DNA from: Flavobacterium undicola
GTDB lineage: Bacteria > Bacteroidota > Bacteroidia > Flavobacteriales > Flavobacteriaceae
Assembly (NCBI RefSeq): GCF_009909155.2
Contig: NZ_JAAAPM020000008.1
Location: forward strand, 62,001-126,000
DNA: 64,000 nucleotides
Reading direction: 5' to 3'
Position 1 is the stretch's first letter. Each line of letters starts with the position of its first letter. The position numbers and the translations under genes were made by a program. The notes under the pieces were generated by a model, which did no database searches, was not told where the DNA came from, and was given only the letters and a program-made list of their open reading frames with translations. Positions 24,902 to 35,150 of the stretch are shown piece after piece.

Positions 24902-26776
24902 CTATTTCACTTCATATGTATTATTCACTGGTTTTACATCAGCCATTAAACTACTTGGATCAATGGTTATTTTTTTGATCTTGTTTTTAGGTTTTGGAAT
25001 ACTGAATTCATATTTTGGATTTGCCCAAGCCCAATCTCCTAAAACCGTTCTTTTAACATCCGAATTTGGATTTTCTTTTTCAAAATACATCATTCGCAAC
25101 GGAATGTAAAAACTCTCCACTGTTCCATCCACATATTCCACTTGCAAATCAATAGGCATTGGCATTCTGCCCATTCGTTCTAAACTCACGGTCGTATTTT
25201 CTCCATTATCTTTAACCGCTGCAATTCCGTAATCAATGGTATTTGTGGTTTCGGTCCACTCGTTCAAATACCAATCGAGTTCCGCTCCCGAAATGCGTTC
25301 GGCAGTTCGCTTAATGTCATTTGGTGTAGGATGTTTGAATTTAAAATCCTGATAATACCTTTTAATGGTTTGGGCTACTTTATCCTGACCAATTAAATAC
25401 CCCAATTGCGACAAGAAAATACTTCCCTTGAGGTAAGACGAAACACTATACGAACGGTTCTCATCGTATCGATCGCTATGGGTGGTTTGCGGCTGTTCCT
25501 TACCTGTATTTACTAAATCAACGTAGGCTGTATAATTCAGCTTAAACGGATTTTCTACTTTTTTAACCGCCATTTCATTCTTAACCAAATTCTCAACATA
25601 GGTTGTAAAACCTTCATCCATCCAAGCGTGTTTCGACTCATTGGAAGCCAAAACATGCTGAAACCAGGAATGCCCCAACTCATGCGTTGCCGTACCGCAA
25701 ATCCCTTGAAGCGTTCCGTTTCCTAAAATCAGCGTACACATGGCATACTCCATTCCGCCATCGCCACCCTGAATAAAAGAATATTGTTTGTATGGATAAT
25801 TGCCAATATTTTTATTGTACAAATCCATTGCCTTAACCATTAAAGGTTGGACATTTTTCCAGTTTTCAAGTATTTTTGGATTGTTTTTATATAAAAAATG
25901 TAAATCGACATCATTTGGTCCTTTGACTACATCATGCAAATATTCTTTATCGGCAGCCCAGGTAAAATCATGAACTTTTGGCGCAACAAAATGCCAAGTT
26001 AGATTCTTCGTTTTTCTTGGATACACAATCTCAACTCCATTTTCCTGATAGCCATGACCTATTTCGTTAGGATTTTGCAAATAGCCTGTACCGCCAAGTG
26101 TATAGTCTTTATCAATCGTAATTTTTACATCAAAATTGCCCCAAACTCCATAAAATTCTCTGGCTATATACGGATCGGCATGCCAACCTTCAAAATCAAA
26201 TTCGGCTATTTTTGGATACCATTCCGCCATGGACAATGCCACTCCTTCTGAATTATTCCTGCCCGAACGACGAATTTGCACTGGAACCTGTCCGTCAAAA
26301 TCTAAGGTAAAAGTAGTTTTAGAATTGGGCAGAATTGGCTTTGCCAAAACAACTTCTAAAATAGTTCCAATCGTTTTTGTTCTTGCCTCAGCACCATCTT
26401 GCTTAAAATTGCTGATTTTTAAATAACCGATTTCGTTGGGTTTCAAATTTTGAATTCGGTTTTCTTTTACCTCTACGCCATCTACTTTGGTTTTTTTCAC
26501 CATTCTGGCATCAGGATCTTTAATGCTTTGCGATCTGGCATCCATCTCGCTACCCGGTTGAAAAGCATTATTATACAAATGATAATATACTTTCTTCAAA
26601 GTATCCAATGAGTTATTAGTATAAACCAACTCCTGTGTTCCTTTGTATTGAAAATGTTTAACATCCATAAACACTTCCATTTTATAATCAACTTCTTGTT
26701 GCCAATAAGAGGAACTTTGGGCAAATAGAAAAAAAGTGTTTGATAAAATCAACGACAGTAAAAGGATTTTTCTCAT
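24902..26776 (-). CDS. M1 family metallopeptidase (secreted aminopeptidase-like)
   Basis: The 624-residue protein has a signal peptide (about residues 1-20) and the M1 gluzincin core: GGMEY at 340-344 (a variant of the GAMEN exopeptidase motif), HELGH at 365-369 with catalytic E366, and the third zinc ligand E388 in MDEGFTTY. Such enzymes remove N-terminal residues from peptides, here in the periplasm or at the cell surface. The altered GAMEN motif (GGMEY) is common in Bacteroidota members and may shift specificity. It lies downstream of the S8 peptidase gene but is separated from it by a terminator hairpin, so the two are probably separate units. Confidence 0.93.
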   Translation of the reverse strand: MRKILLLSLILSNTFFLFAQSSSYWQQEVDYKMEVFMDVKHFQYKGTQELVYTNNSLDTLKKVYYHLYNNAFQPGSEMDARSQSIKDPDARMVKKTKVDGVEVKENRIQNLKPNEIGYLKISNFKQDGAEARTKTIGTILEVVLAKPILPNSKTTFTLDFDGQVPVQIRRSGRNNSEGVALSMAEWYPKIAEFDFEGWHADPYIAREFYGVWGNFDVKITIDKDYTLGGTGYLQNPNEIGHGYQENGVEIVYPRKTKNLTWHFVAPKVHDFTWAADKEYLHDVVKGPNDVDLHFLYKNNPKILENWKNVQPLMVKAMDLYNKNIGNYPYKQYSFIQGGDGGMEYAMCTLILGNGTLQGICGTATHELGHSWFQHVLASNESKHAWMDEGFTTYVENLVKNEMAVKKVENPFKLNYTAYVDLVNTGKEQPQTTHSDRYDENRSYSVSSYLKGSIFLSQLGYLIGQDKVAQTIKRYYQDFKFKHPTPNDIKRTAERISGAELDWYLNEWTETTNTIDYGIAAVKDNGENTTVSLERMGRMPMPIDLQVEYVDGTVESFYIPLRMMYFEKENPNSDVKRTVLGDWAWANPKYEFSIPKPKNKIKKITIDPSSLMADVKPVNNTYEVK

Positions 26777-26792
26777 TCGTTTATAATAAAAA

Positions 26793-26818
26793 AATGGAAG
26801 GATGTTTGTCCTTCCATT
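26793..26818 (-). terminator. Terminator after the S8 peptidase gene
   Basis: A perfect 10-bp stem (26793-26802 with 26809-26818), loop of 6, followed on the minus strand by a run of T, lies 20 bases after the S8 stop codon. Confidence 0.8.
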
Positions 26819-26837
26819 AGATTAATGACTTGTCAAA

Positions 26838-28463
26838 TTATTTTTTAGCCATTTTATTGGCCATCAAAATAGCATTGTAGGCGTTTACTATTTTTCCTGT
26901 TTTTGATAATTCGCTAAAAGCACGCATATCTTTCGGATTTCCTCCCACAACAACATCCATATTAATTGCTACTCCCGAATCCATCAAAATATGTTTTACT
27001 TGTGAAGCGGTTAATTTTGGATAATAGGAACGAATCAATGCTGCAACTCCAGCCACATTTGGCGCAGCCATAGAAGTTCCTTGCAAAAATCGATATTTAT
27101 TATCAGGAATAGAAGCATAAATTTTCACCCCAGGTGCAAAAACATCCACATTGATTTTACCAATGTTTGAAAAACGAGCGGCAATATTTTTGTCATACTC
27201 AAAATTCAGAGCACCAACAGTAATTAAATTATCTGAAATCTCTGTTTTCTTATCCTCTGAATCATTTGGAAAATTATCATAATAATCGATGTTTTTAGCA
27301 TCATTTCCTGCTGCATGAACGATTAGCACATCTTTTTTAGCGGCGTATTTAATGGCATCAAAAACCCAATTTTTATGTGGTGAAAATGCTTTTCCAAAAC
27401 TTCCATTAATTACTTTTGCTCCATTATCCACAGCATATCGAATAGCCAGAGCAATATCTTTGTCGTATTCGTCGCCATCAGGAACGGCACGAACGGTAAG
27501 AATAGCTACATTATCGGCAATCCCGTCACCCCCAATATTGTTATTTCTTAGCTGAGCAACAATTCCAGCCACGTGAGTTCCGTGAAGTGCCTCTTCCTTA
27601 TCTGGTCCTGTCACGTTATTGTTACCATAATTGGTAGCTGTAATATCGTTGGGATTATCGCCAAGAACTTTTCTATAATCAACATCAAACTTGTCCTGTT
27701 CTTTTAACAGTTCGTCTTTAGCATCTATTTGTTTTTGAACCTCATTTTTAAAATCGACAACAGGCATTCCATACGAGAACATTCTCTCTACAATTGCCTT
27801 ACTTTTTTGAACCAAAGTATCTTTAGATTCTACCGTTTTCAATTCGTCAACAGTATACACTCCTTTTCCTAATTGCTTCTGAATCGTTTTATCAGCATTA
27901 GTTACATCGGTAATCATTTTAGTAAAATAACTTTTTTCTCCCTCCGCATCGGCTATTTTCTTATCGTATTGTTTTTTTGCTTCCTGATAAGTAGCCTCGT
28001 CTACCAAACTCTTATCCTTAATAATTCTTTCGTATTCTAAATGCTCTTTAACAATATCACCCAGAAAATTCCAGCCATGAATATCATCTACATAGCCGTT
28101 TTTATCATCGTCAATTCCGTTTCCGGGAATTTCTTTAGGATTCGTCCAAATCACCGATTTCAAATCTTCGTGTTCTATATCTACTCCCGAATCAACAATT
28201 CCAACAATAACTTTCTTACTCTTTCTGTTTTTCAATAATTCAGCATAAGCCCTGTCCACACTCATCCCCGGAACCGTATCTTTAACAATATCGTATTGAT
28301 TCCAATGTTTCAATTGGGTTTCAGTCAAAGCCTTATTTTTCTTTATGTTTACCGGTGCTGTTATTTCCGTTAGCGATTTATAATTAGGCAGTTTTTGCGC
28401 TCCACATCCTGCTAAAACCAAAGCAGAGAAAACAGAAAGACAGATGGGTTTTATCGTATTCAT
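26838..28463 (-). CDS. S8 family serine peptidase, subtilisin-like lipoprotein
   Basis: From the ATG at 28463 the product is 541 residues, with a lipobox cysteine C20 (LAGC). The catalytic triad is complete: D91 in IVDSGVD, H294 in HGTHVAG, S464 in GTSMAAP, plus oxyanion N387. Between D91 and H294 there are about 200 residues instead of the about 30 of subtilisin; residues about 130-270 of that insert are highly charged and helical. This long insert is seen in some Bacteroidota S8 proteins and may be a lid or a coiled arm. The enzyme is anchored to a membrane, facing the periplasm or the outside. A consensus -7 element lies at 28488-28495. Confidence 0.92.
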   Translation of the reverse strand: MNTIKPICLSVFSALVLAGCGAQKLPNYKSLTEITAPVNIKKNKALTETQLKHWNQYDIVKDTVPGMSVDRAYAELLKNRKSKKVIVGIVDSGVDIEHEDLKSVIWTNPKEIPGNGIDDDKNGYVDDIHGWNFLGDIVKEHLEYERIIKDKSLVDEATYQEAKKQYDKKIADAEGEKSYFTKMITDVTNADKTIQKQLGKGVYTVDELKTVESKDTLVQKSKAIVERMFSYGMPVVDFKNEVQKQIDAKDELLKEQDKFDVDYRKVLGDNPNDITATNYGNNNVTGPDKEEALHGTHVAGIVAQLRNNNIGGDGIADNVAILTVRAVPDGDEYDKDIALAIRYAVDNGAKVINGSFGKAFSPHKNWVFDAIKYAAKKDVLIVHAAGNDAKNIDYYDNFPNDSEDKKTEISDNLITVGALNFEYDKNIAARFSNIGKINVDVFAPGVKIYASIPDNKYRFLQGTSMAAPNVAGVAALIRSYYPKLTASQVKHILMDSGVAINMDVVVGGNPKDMRAFSELSKTGKIVNAYNAILMANKMAKK

Positions 28464-28487
28464 GTACATTAATTATTTAGTCCATTT

Positions 28488-28495
28488 CAAATATA
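28488..28495 (-). promoter_or_regulatory. -7 promoter element for the S8 peptidase gene
   Basis: On the minus strand this reads TATATTTG, an exact TAnnTTTG match, giving a leader of about 18 bases to the ATG at 28463. No clear -33 TTG was found. Confidence 0.5.
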
Positions 28496-28760
28496 GATTA
28501 AAAATAATTTTTCTATTCGAAAAACATCAGGATTAACACTAGATTAAGATATCCTCACTTCTTTTTCGGTATGTTTCCAGGGTAATTGTGGGCTTATGTA
28601 TAATACTCACAGCCTCTATTTCTTTTTATAAAGTTTAATCAAATTAAAAAAGAATGAATTCTTACAAAAATTCATAGGAAAAGTAATATTTATTGTAATA
28701 TTGTGTAATAAAAAAATTACACGTATAATCAAAATCATAACAAGCTCTAAACCTTATAAT

Positions 28761-31700
28761 ATGAGGAAAATTTTACTATTAATTTGTATTTTACAATCTT
28801 TCATACTCCTTTCACAAAATCCTACGAATATTGAAAGCAAGTTTGGTCCATTTCCAGGATTTAGTAATGAAGATATTAAATCTATAGCTATTCAATCTGA
28901 TGGAAAAATAATAGTTGTTGGTAGCTTCCAATCATACAAGGGGGCTATAGAAAACGGGATAATCCGTTTAAATACTGACGGGAGCAAAGATACTACCTTT
29001 AATACAGGAACTGGATTTGATGCGAGTCTCTATGCAGTAGCCTTACAAGCTGACGGAAAAATATTAGTTGGCGGTTATTTTACTAAATTTCAAGGAGCTA
29101 ATCAAAATGGATTAATCCGATTAAATTCTGATGGCAGCAAAGATACATCTTTTAACATAGGAACTGGATTTATTGAGGATAAAGCAAATTTTCCTAGTGA
29201 CGCAACTGTTCGTTCAATAACAATACAAAGTGATGGGAAAATTATAGTAGGAGGCGACTTTATTGGTTTTCAGGGAGCCACTGAAAATCATCTGATTCGT
29301 TTAAATCCAGATGGAAGTAAAGATACCACATTTAATATAGGTAGTGGATTTAATAGCACTGTTTATACTGTTACCCTTCAAACCGATGGAAAAATATTAG
29401 TCGGTGGAGATTTTTCAAAATACCAAGGATTAGTTCAAAATTATATTATTCGTTTAAATCCAGATGGAAGTGAAGACACTTCCTTTAGGATTGGAATGGG
29501 ATTTGATTCTCGAGTCTTTACTATAACTCTACAAAATAATGGAAAAATATTGGTAGCAGGATGGTTTGATAATTATGATGGAAAAACTCAAGATAGTTTA
29601 ATCCGTTTAAATATAGATGGGAGCAAAGACACATCTTTTAATGTTTTTAAAAGTAACTTCTATCCTGGTGGAGTTGAAACAGTAGCTGTTCAATCTGATG
29701 GAAAAATACTTATAGGAGGGACATTTTTTCCATCTAATTTACTTCGTCTAAATGCTGATGGGAGCTTAGATTCAACCTTCGCCGCAGGAACTGGATTTGG
29801 TGGTTCAAATGGTATTCACGTAAATTCTATAGCCATCCAATCCGATGGAAAAATATTAGTTGGTGGAAATTTTGCTTTTTACCAAGAAATTATGGAAAGA
29901 TATTTCATTCGTATAAATCCCGATGGCAGCAAGGATACTACCTTTCACAAAGGAAGCGGATTTAACAACAAAGTTTATACTACTTCTCTTCAAACTGACG
30001 GAAAAATACTGGTTGGAGGAAAATTTACTACTTATCTAGAAAATCCTCAAAAACATTTAATTCGTTTTAATACTGATGGAAGCAAAGACAGCTCCTTTAA
30101 TATAGGAAAGGGATTTAATGATTCTGTTTATTCAACCGCTCAACAATCCGACGGAAAAATAGTTGTAGGAGGACTATTTACTACCTATCAAGATGTGACT
30201 CAAAATTATTTGACTCGTTTAAATGCCGATGGAGGCAGAGATGTCTCTTTTGACATAAAAACAGGATTTAACGGAAATGTTCGAGGTTTAACAATACAAT
30301 CCGATGATAAAATAATAGTAAATGGAGAATTTACTACCTATCAAGGGAGCAGCCAAAATCGTTTGATCCGCCTGAATAAGGATGGGAGTAAGGACAGTTC
30401 ATTTAATATAGGAACAGGGTTTGATGGTTCTGTTTTAGCAGTTGCCTTGCAGCCTGACGGAAGATTAATTGTAGGCGGAAACTTTAAAAACTATCAGGGC
30501 GCTAGTCAAAACTATTTGATTCGTTTAAATCCAGATGGCACCAAAGATACTTCCTTTAATATAGGAACTGGATTTGGTAGTCAATACACACTAGGAACCA
30601 TCCAAACTATTGTCTTACAGCCTGATGGAAAAATACTAGTTGGTGGGCAATTTAAATACTATCAGGGAAATAGCAACAATTACTTGATTCGTTTAAATTC
30701 AGATGGCAGCAAAGATACATCCTTTAACATCGGAACAGGATTTGATTATTATATTTATTCCATTGTTTTACAAGAAGACGGAAAAATAATAGTGGCTGGG
30801 GGCTTTGTCCGTTTCCAAGAAATTTACACTTATGATCGTTTAGCCCGATTGAATTCTGATGGAAGTAAAGATCTGTCATTTAATGTAGGTGCCCTGTTTA
30901 CTTTAAATTTTTTGGAAGAGTTTATTTATTCTGGTGACTATATTCCTGCAGTATATTCTCTAAATCTACAACCCGATGGCAAATTAATTGTGGGAGGAGG
31001 CTTTACTGGGTATAAAGGAGATAATAATTCTGCATTTTTAATACGTTTAAAAGGAGAATACAATGAGACAGCATTAAATGCAACAGCTACTCCGACAAAC
31101 ACATCTTGTCCTGACAGTTTTGACGGTTCAGCCTCAATCTCGGTTTCTAATGGCAAAAGTCCGTATTCTTATCTTTGGTCAAATGGGGCTACTACGGAAA
31201 CAATTACCGGATTAAGTACCGGCACTTATTCTTGCAAAGTAACAGATGCCAATTCAGCAACCATAAGCAAGAGTCTTATTGTAAGTACAAATACCGACAC
31301 TCAAAACCCTATTATCACTGCTCCTGCAGCAATAACAGTAAATACAACCTCAAATTGCTCAGCCACAGACGTTGTATTAGGAACTCCGGTAACCGCTGAT
31401 AACTGTTCCGTTGTTTCGGTAACTAATAACGCCCCAACAACTTACCCTGTAGGAAATACTACGGTAACCTGGACAGTAAAAGACGCAAATAATAACACCG
31501 CAACGGCTACTCAAATAGTTACTGTAAAAGATGTTACTTTGCCAACCATCACTGCTCCAGCAGACAAAATAGTGAATGCTGTTTCAGATTGTAAAGCCTA
31601 CGGAGTTGCATTGGGGACTCCAATTACTGCGGACAACTGTACAGTTTATTCAGTAAAGAATAATGCCCCTTCTAGTTACCCTATAGGAAACACCACCGTA

Positions 31701-33479
31701 ACTTGGACTGTAACAGATGCTAGCAACAACATCGCAACAGCTACACAAATAGTAACCGTAAAAGATATTACTTTACCAACTATCTCAACTCTGGCAACAA
31801 AAGCAGCATACACAAATTCAAACTGCACAGCAACAGGAGTCGTATTAGGTACACCAGTAACAGCGGATAATTGTTCCGTTGCTTCAATAAGCAATGACGC
31901 TCCAACGACTTTCCCTTTAGGAATCACCAAGGTGACCTGGACAGTAAAAGATACTAGTGGTAATACTGTAACAGCGATTCAAACAATTGTTGTATCAGAT
32001 GCAACTAAACCTACGATTACTGCTCCGCCAACTGTAATTATAAATGCAGATTCGAATGGTACAGCCACAGGAGTTATATTAGGAACACCTGTAACGGCTG
32101 ATAATTGTTCTGTAACTTCTGTAACTAATAATGCCCCAACCACTTTTCCACTAGGAAACACCTCTGTAACCTGGACTGTAAAAGATGCAAGCAACAATAT
32201 CGCAACAGCTACACAAATAGTAACCGTAAAAGATGCAACTCCACCAACACTAATCCCTGTAGCTAATTTTATGGCAGCAACCACTGCTGTAAACAGTAAT
32301 GGAAGCATTAATTTTAAAGACAATTCTACAAATACACCTACCTCTTGGGCTTGGGAAATTACCAGATCAGGTTCGACTACACTTACATCCTCCTTACAAA
32401 ACCCTACATTCACCTTTGTGGATGCTGGGACTTATACTGTAAAACTTACCGCTACAAACGGTGCGGGTAGTAATACAAAGACAGTTACTAATATGATTAC
32501 GGTGACTCCACCAACACTAATCCCTTTAGCCAATTTTACGGCATCTACCACTGCTATAAACACTAATGAAAGCATTAATTTTAAGGACAATTCTACAAAT
32601 ACACCTACCTCTTGGGCTTGGGAAATTACCAGAACAGGTTCTACTACACTTACATCATCCTTACAAAACCCTACATTCACCTTTGTGGATGCTGGAACTT
32701 ATACTGTAAAACTCACCGCTACAAACGGTGCGGGTAGCAATACAAAGACAGTTACCAATATGATTACTGTCTTTATATCACTTCCTTCAAACAACTTCAC
32801 CATCGAATCAAAAGGAGAAAGCTGTTTAAATCAAAACAACGGAGAAATAAACATTTCTGCCAAAGCCAGCTATAACTATGTAGCTAATATAAACGGAACG
32901 AAATATCCCTTAGTAAATAATAGTTTAAAAGTTTCCAGTTTGGCACCGGCTGTCTACAATGTATCCATTACAATTACGGGAGAACTTTTCGAACAAAATT
33001 TCACTGTTACAATTCCAAAAGGAGCTACTATTACAGCAAAATCAACTGTTTCTTCCCGCATGGCTGCTGTTGAAATAACAGAAGGTACAGCTCCTTATAC
33101 CGTTTTTGTAAATGGGGAAGAACAATTCGAAACCGCTTCGGATACTTTTTCGGTAGGAGTTAACAAAGGAGATTTTTTAGAAATAAAAACAGCTAAAGCC
33201 TGTGAAAGAATTTATTTAAAAGAAATAGATACCGATGTATTCGAATCCGTTTTGGCTCATCCAAATCCCACAAGCGGAAAGTTTGAGATTGAAATACCAA
33301 TTTCAATCAAAGAGATTGTTATCGATTTGTACACCATGGATTCTAAAATTATTTCGAAAGAAACCTATACTCCTGTTAATGGACGTGTTCTTCTCAATCT
33401 TGAAAATCAAGCTTCAGGAGTTTATATTGCAAAAATATACCTGACTCAACCCAAATATCTAAAAATCATAAAAAAATAA
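28761..33479 (+). CDS. Giant secreted delta-60 repeat protein with SprB, HYR, PKD and T9SS domains
   Basis: From the ATG at 28761 the product is 1572 residues; a TTG at 28701 would bury the signal peptide. After the signal peptide come about 15 delta-60 / DUF5122 repeats of roughly 40-50 residues (consensus DGKILVGG, YQG, LIRLN, DGSKDTSFN), which form beta-propellers, to about residue 770. Then a SprB-like repeat, four HYR domains (ADNCSV...TTVTWTVKD), two nearly identical PKD domains and, over the last about 85 residues, a type A T9SS sorting domain (NPTSGKFEI... GVYIAKI). The protein should cross the outer membrane through the gliding-associated T9SS and stay on the surface or be released; adhesion is a likely role. 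Confidence 0.9.
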   Translation: MRKILLLICILQSFILLSQNPTNIESKFGPFPGFSNEDIKSIAIQSDGKIIVVGSFQSYKGAIENGIIRLNTDGSKDTTFNTGTGFDASLYAVALQADGKILVGGYFTKFQGANQNGLIRLNSDGSKDTSFNIGTGFIEDKANFPSDATVRSITIQSDGKIIVGGDFIGFQGATENHLIRLNPDGSKDTTFNIGSGFNSTVYTVTLQTDGKILVGGDFSKYQGLVQNYIIRLNPDGSEDTSFRIGMGFDSRVFTITLQNNGKILVAGWFDNYDGKTQDSLIRLNIDGSKDTSFNVFKSNFYPGGVETVAVQSDGKILIGGTFFPSNLLRLNADGSLDSTFAAGTGFGGSNGIHVNSIAIQSDGKILVGGNFAFYQEIMERYFIRINPDGSKDTTFHKGSGFNNKVYTTSLQTDGKILVGGKFTTYLENPQKHLIRFNTDGSKDSSFNIGKGFNDSVYSTAQQSDGKIVVGGLFTTYQDVTQNYLTRLNADGGRDVSFDIKTGFNGNVRGLTIQSDDKIIVNGEFTTYQGSSQNRLIRLNKDGSKDSSFNIGTGFDGSVLAVALQPDGRLIVGGNFKNYQGASQNYLIRLNPDGTKDTSFNIGTGFGSQYTLGTIQTIVLQPDGKILVGGQFKYYQGNSNNYLIRLNSDGSKDTSFNIGTGFDYYIYSIVLQEDGKIIVAGGFVRFQEIYTYDRLARLNSDGSKDLSFNVGALFTLNFLEEFIYSGDYIPAVYSLNLQPDGKLIVGGGFTGYKGDNNSAFLIRLKGEYNETALNATATPTNTSCPDSFDGSASISVSNGKSPYSYLWSNGATTETITGLSTGTYSCKVTDANSATISKSLIVSTNTDTQNPIITAPAAITVNTTSNCSATDVVLGTPVTADNCSVVSVTNNAPTTYPVGNTTVTWTVKDANNNTATATQIVTVKDVTLPTITAPADKIVNAVSDCKAYGVALGTPITADNCTVYSVKNNAPSSYPIGNTTVTWTVTDASNNIATATQIVTVKDITLPTISTLATKAAYTNSNCTATGVVLGTPVTADNCSVASISNDAPTTFPLGITKVTWTVKDTSGNTVTAIQTIVVSDATKPTITAPPTVIINADSNGTATGVILGTPVTADNCSVTSVTNNAPTTFPLGNTSVTWTVKDASNNIATATQIVTVKDATPPTLIPVANFMAATTAVNSNGSINFKDNSTNTPTSWAWEITRSGSTTLTSSLQNPTFTFVDAGTYTVKLTATNGAGSNTKTVTNMITVTPPTLIPLANFTASTTAINTNESINFKDNSTNTPTSWAWEITRTGSTTLTSSLQNPTFTFVDAGTYTVKLTATNGAGSNTKTVTNMITVFISLPSNNFTIESKGESCLNQNNGEINISAKASYNYVANINGTKYPLVNNSLKVSSLAPAVYNVSITITGELFEQNFTVTIPKGATITAKSTVSSRMAAVEITEGTAPYTVFVNGEEQFETASDTFSVGVNKGDFLEIKTAKACERIYLKEIDTDVFESVLAHPNPTSGKFEIEIPISIKEIVIDLYTMDSKIISKETYTPVNGRVLLNLENQASGVYIAKIYLTQPKYLKIIKK
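32241..32768 (+). repeat. Tandem duplication of a 267-bp PKD-coding unit
   Basis: The unit beginning CCACCAACACTAATCCCT at 32241 recurs at 32508, a period of 267 bases (89 codons). By eye only a few percent of positions differ, mostly silent, so the duplication of the PKD domain is recent or kept homogeneous by recombination. Confidence 0.85.
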
Positions 33480-33481
33480 AA

Positions 33482-34162
33482 ATGAAGAATTTTATATACT
33501 ATACACTCATTAGTTTTTTATTCATTTCTTGCAGTAGCGGCGGTGATGATTCAACTGATACAGCACCAATAGCCCCTACTTTAATTGCTCCTGCAAATAA
33601 TATATTATGTATTGATAATTCGGTTAGCTTTCAGTGGAATATACCTGTAGATGCAAATAAAAATACCACAAGCTATCAAATACAGATTGCAAAAGACAGT
33701 CAATTTTCGCAAATTGTAAAAAGTGCTGAGGGAACTTCTAATTCGCAAACTATCGCATTAGAAAAAAATACTGCTTACTATTGGAGAATAAAAGCAACAG
33801 ATAATCAAAGTTTATTAAGCGAATATTCTACAACATTCAAATTTTACACTGCCGGCGAAGCGGTAATCAATCATTTGCCTTTTTTGCCAGAATTGGTACA
33901 ACCAACAATAAATTCCGTATTAAATACAACAACTGCAAAATTAAGCTGGACTGCCATTGATGTAGATAAAACCGACATTCTTACTTACGATGTTTATTTT
34001 GGTACCGCCAATCCTCCAACATCAAAAATAAGTGAAAATATTGCAGTAACATCAGTTGACGTAACTTTAAATCCTTCAAAAGAATATTTTTGGAAAGTAG
34101 TAGTTAAAGACAACAAAGGAGGGGAAACGATGGGACAAACATGGAAATTTAAAACAAATTAA
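33482..34162 (+). CDS. Lipoprotein with two fibronectin type III-like domains
   Basis: The 226-residue product has a lipobox cysteine C17 (FISC) followed by SSGGDDS, an acidic surface-export-like linker. Two beta-sandwich domains of about 90-95 residues follow (NTAYYWRIKATDNQ and SKEYFWKVVVKDNKGG), which look like fibronectin type III or related Ig-like folds. It starts two bases after the stop of the giant repeat protein, so the two are certainly co-transcribed. It may be a surface partner of that protein. The transcript ends at a strong hairpin at 34228-34278. Confidence 0.75.
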   Translation: MKNFIYYTLISFLFISCSSGGDDSTDTAPIAPTLIAPANNILCIDNSVSFQWNIPVDANKNTTSYQIQIAKDSQFSQIVKSAEGTSNSQTIALEKNTAYYWRIKATDNQSLLSEYSTTFKFYTAGEAVINHLPFLPELVQPTINSVLNTTTAKLSWTAIDVDKTDILTYDVYFGTANPPTSKISENIAVTSVDVTLNPSKEYFWKVVVKDNKGGETMGQTWKFKTN

Positions 34163-34227
34163 TACACAATCACTAACATAAATTTGCCTTTTTATTATAC
34201 GCTTTTTATGAAAAGTGAAACATCTAA

Positions 34228-34278
34228 AAACGAAAAAACTCCATTTTAAAATTAATATAAAATGGAGTTTTTTCGTTT
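34228..34278. terminator. Bidirectional terminator
   Basis: A perfect 21-bp stem (34228-34248 with 34258-34278) with 9-base loop separates the lipoprotein gene from the convergent MBL-fold hydrolase gene. Confidence 0.9.
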
Positions 34279-34292
34279 AAAATAACCACAGC

Positions 34293-35150
34293 TTACAAGA
34301 TATCCTCACAAGTAAAAACTTCATTCAAACGTACTCCTTTTTCAGTATGTTTCACAGTGATTATTGGATTGTGTGCATCGTGTTCCATAAACAAATAGTA
34401 ATTATTATCGGCAGCAGCATTCATGAATTTTGTTTTTTCATCTATTGTCAAAAGCGGTCTGGTATCATATCCCATGACATACGGAATAGGAATGTGTCCT
34501 GCTGTTGGCAATAAATCGGCACAAAAAACGATGGTTTTCCCCTTGTATTGAATATGCGGAATCATCTGTTTTTCGGTATGTCCATCGACAAAGAAAATTC
34601 CAAAATCCAATTCGGATTTTTCCAGAAAATCGGTTTCATTTCTTTTGATAAAATTGAGCTGACCGCTTTCTTGCATAGGCAAAATATTTTCCGACAGGAA
34701 AGAGGCTTTTTCACGGGAATTAGGCTTCGTAGCCCATTGCCAATGATTTTCATTCGACCAAAACTTAGCGTTTTTAAAAGCAGGTTCGTAGCCCGTTTTA
34801 TCGGCATTCCATTGAATAGAACCTCCACAATGATCAAAATGCAAGTGCGTTAGAAATACATCGGTAATATCATCACGATGAAAACCAAATTGTGCCAAGG
34901 ATTTATCCATAGAATGCGTTCCCCAAAGAGAATAATAACCAAAAAACTTCTCCGATTGCTTATTACCCATTCCGGTGTCAATTAAAATCAATCGATTGTC
35001 GCCTTCTATCAATAAACAACGGGCAGCAATATCAATTAAATTATTAGTGTCGGCAGGATTGGTTTTACTCCAAATCGTTTTTGGCACAACGCCAAACATA
35101 GCACCTCCGTCCAATTTAAAATTTCCTGTTTCTATGGGATATAACTTCAT
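34293..35150 (-). CDS. MBL-fold metallo-hydrolase
   Basis: The 285-residue cytoplasmic protein has the metallo-beta-lactamase metal motif HLHFDH (H102, H104, D106, H107), with later metal ligands in DGHTEKQMIPH and CADLLPTAGH. The sequence is of the AHL-lactonase / quorum-quenching-like branch, a group that also includes many enzymes of unknown substrate. Lactone hydrolysis is possible but cannot be stated from sequence. The gene is single, convergent with the lipoprotein gene and divergent from the SUF operon. Confidence 0.88.
   Translation of the reverse strand: MKLYPIETGNFKLDGGAMFGVVPKTIWSKTNPADTNNLIDIAARCLLIEGDNRLILIDTGMGNKQSEKFFGYYSLWGTHSMDKSLAQFGFHRDDITDVFLTHLHFDHCGGSIQWNADKTGYEPAFKNAKFWSNENHWQWATKPNSREKASFLSENILPMQESGQLNFIKRNETDFLEKSELDFGIFFVDGHTEKQMIPHIQYKGKTIVFCADLLPTAGHIPIPYVMGYDTRPLLTIDEKTKFMNAAADNNYYLFMEHDAHNPIITVKHTEKGVRLNEVFTCEDIL

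Noticed and set aside
28890-31050. Regularly spaced repeats about 120-150 bases apart, suggesting an array
   Set aside because: They stay in frame and encode delta-60 repeats with varied sequence; spacers are not unique and no cas gene is present, so this is not a CRISPR array.
31676-32680. Three minus-strand open frames of 82-144 codons inside the giant repeat gene
   Set aside because: They are reverse-strand shadows of HYR and PKD repeats, valine-rich and repetitive, with no start signals.
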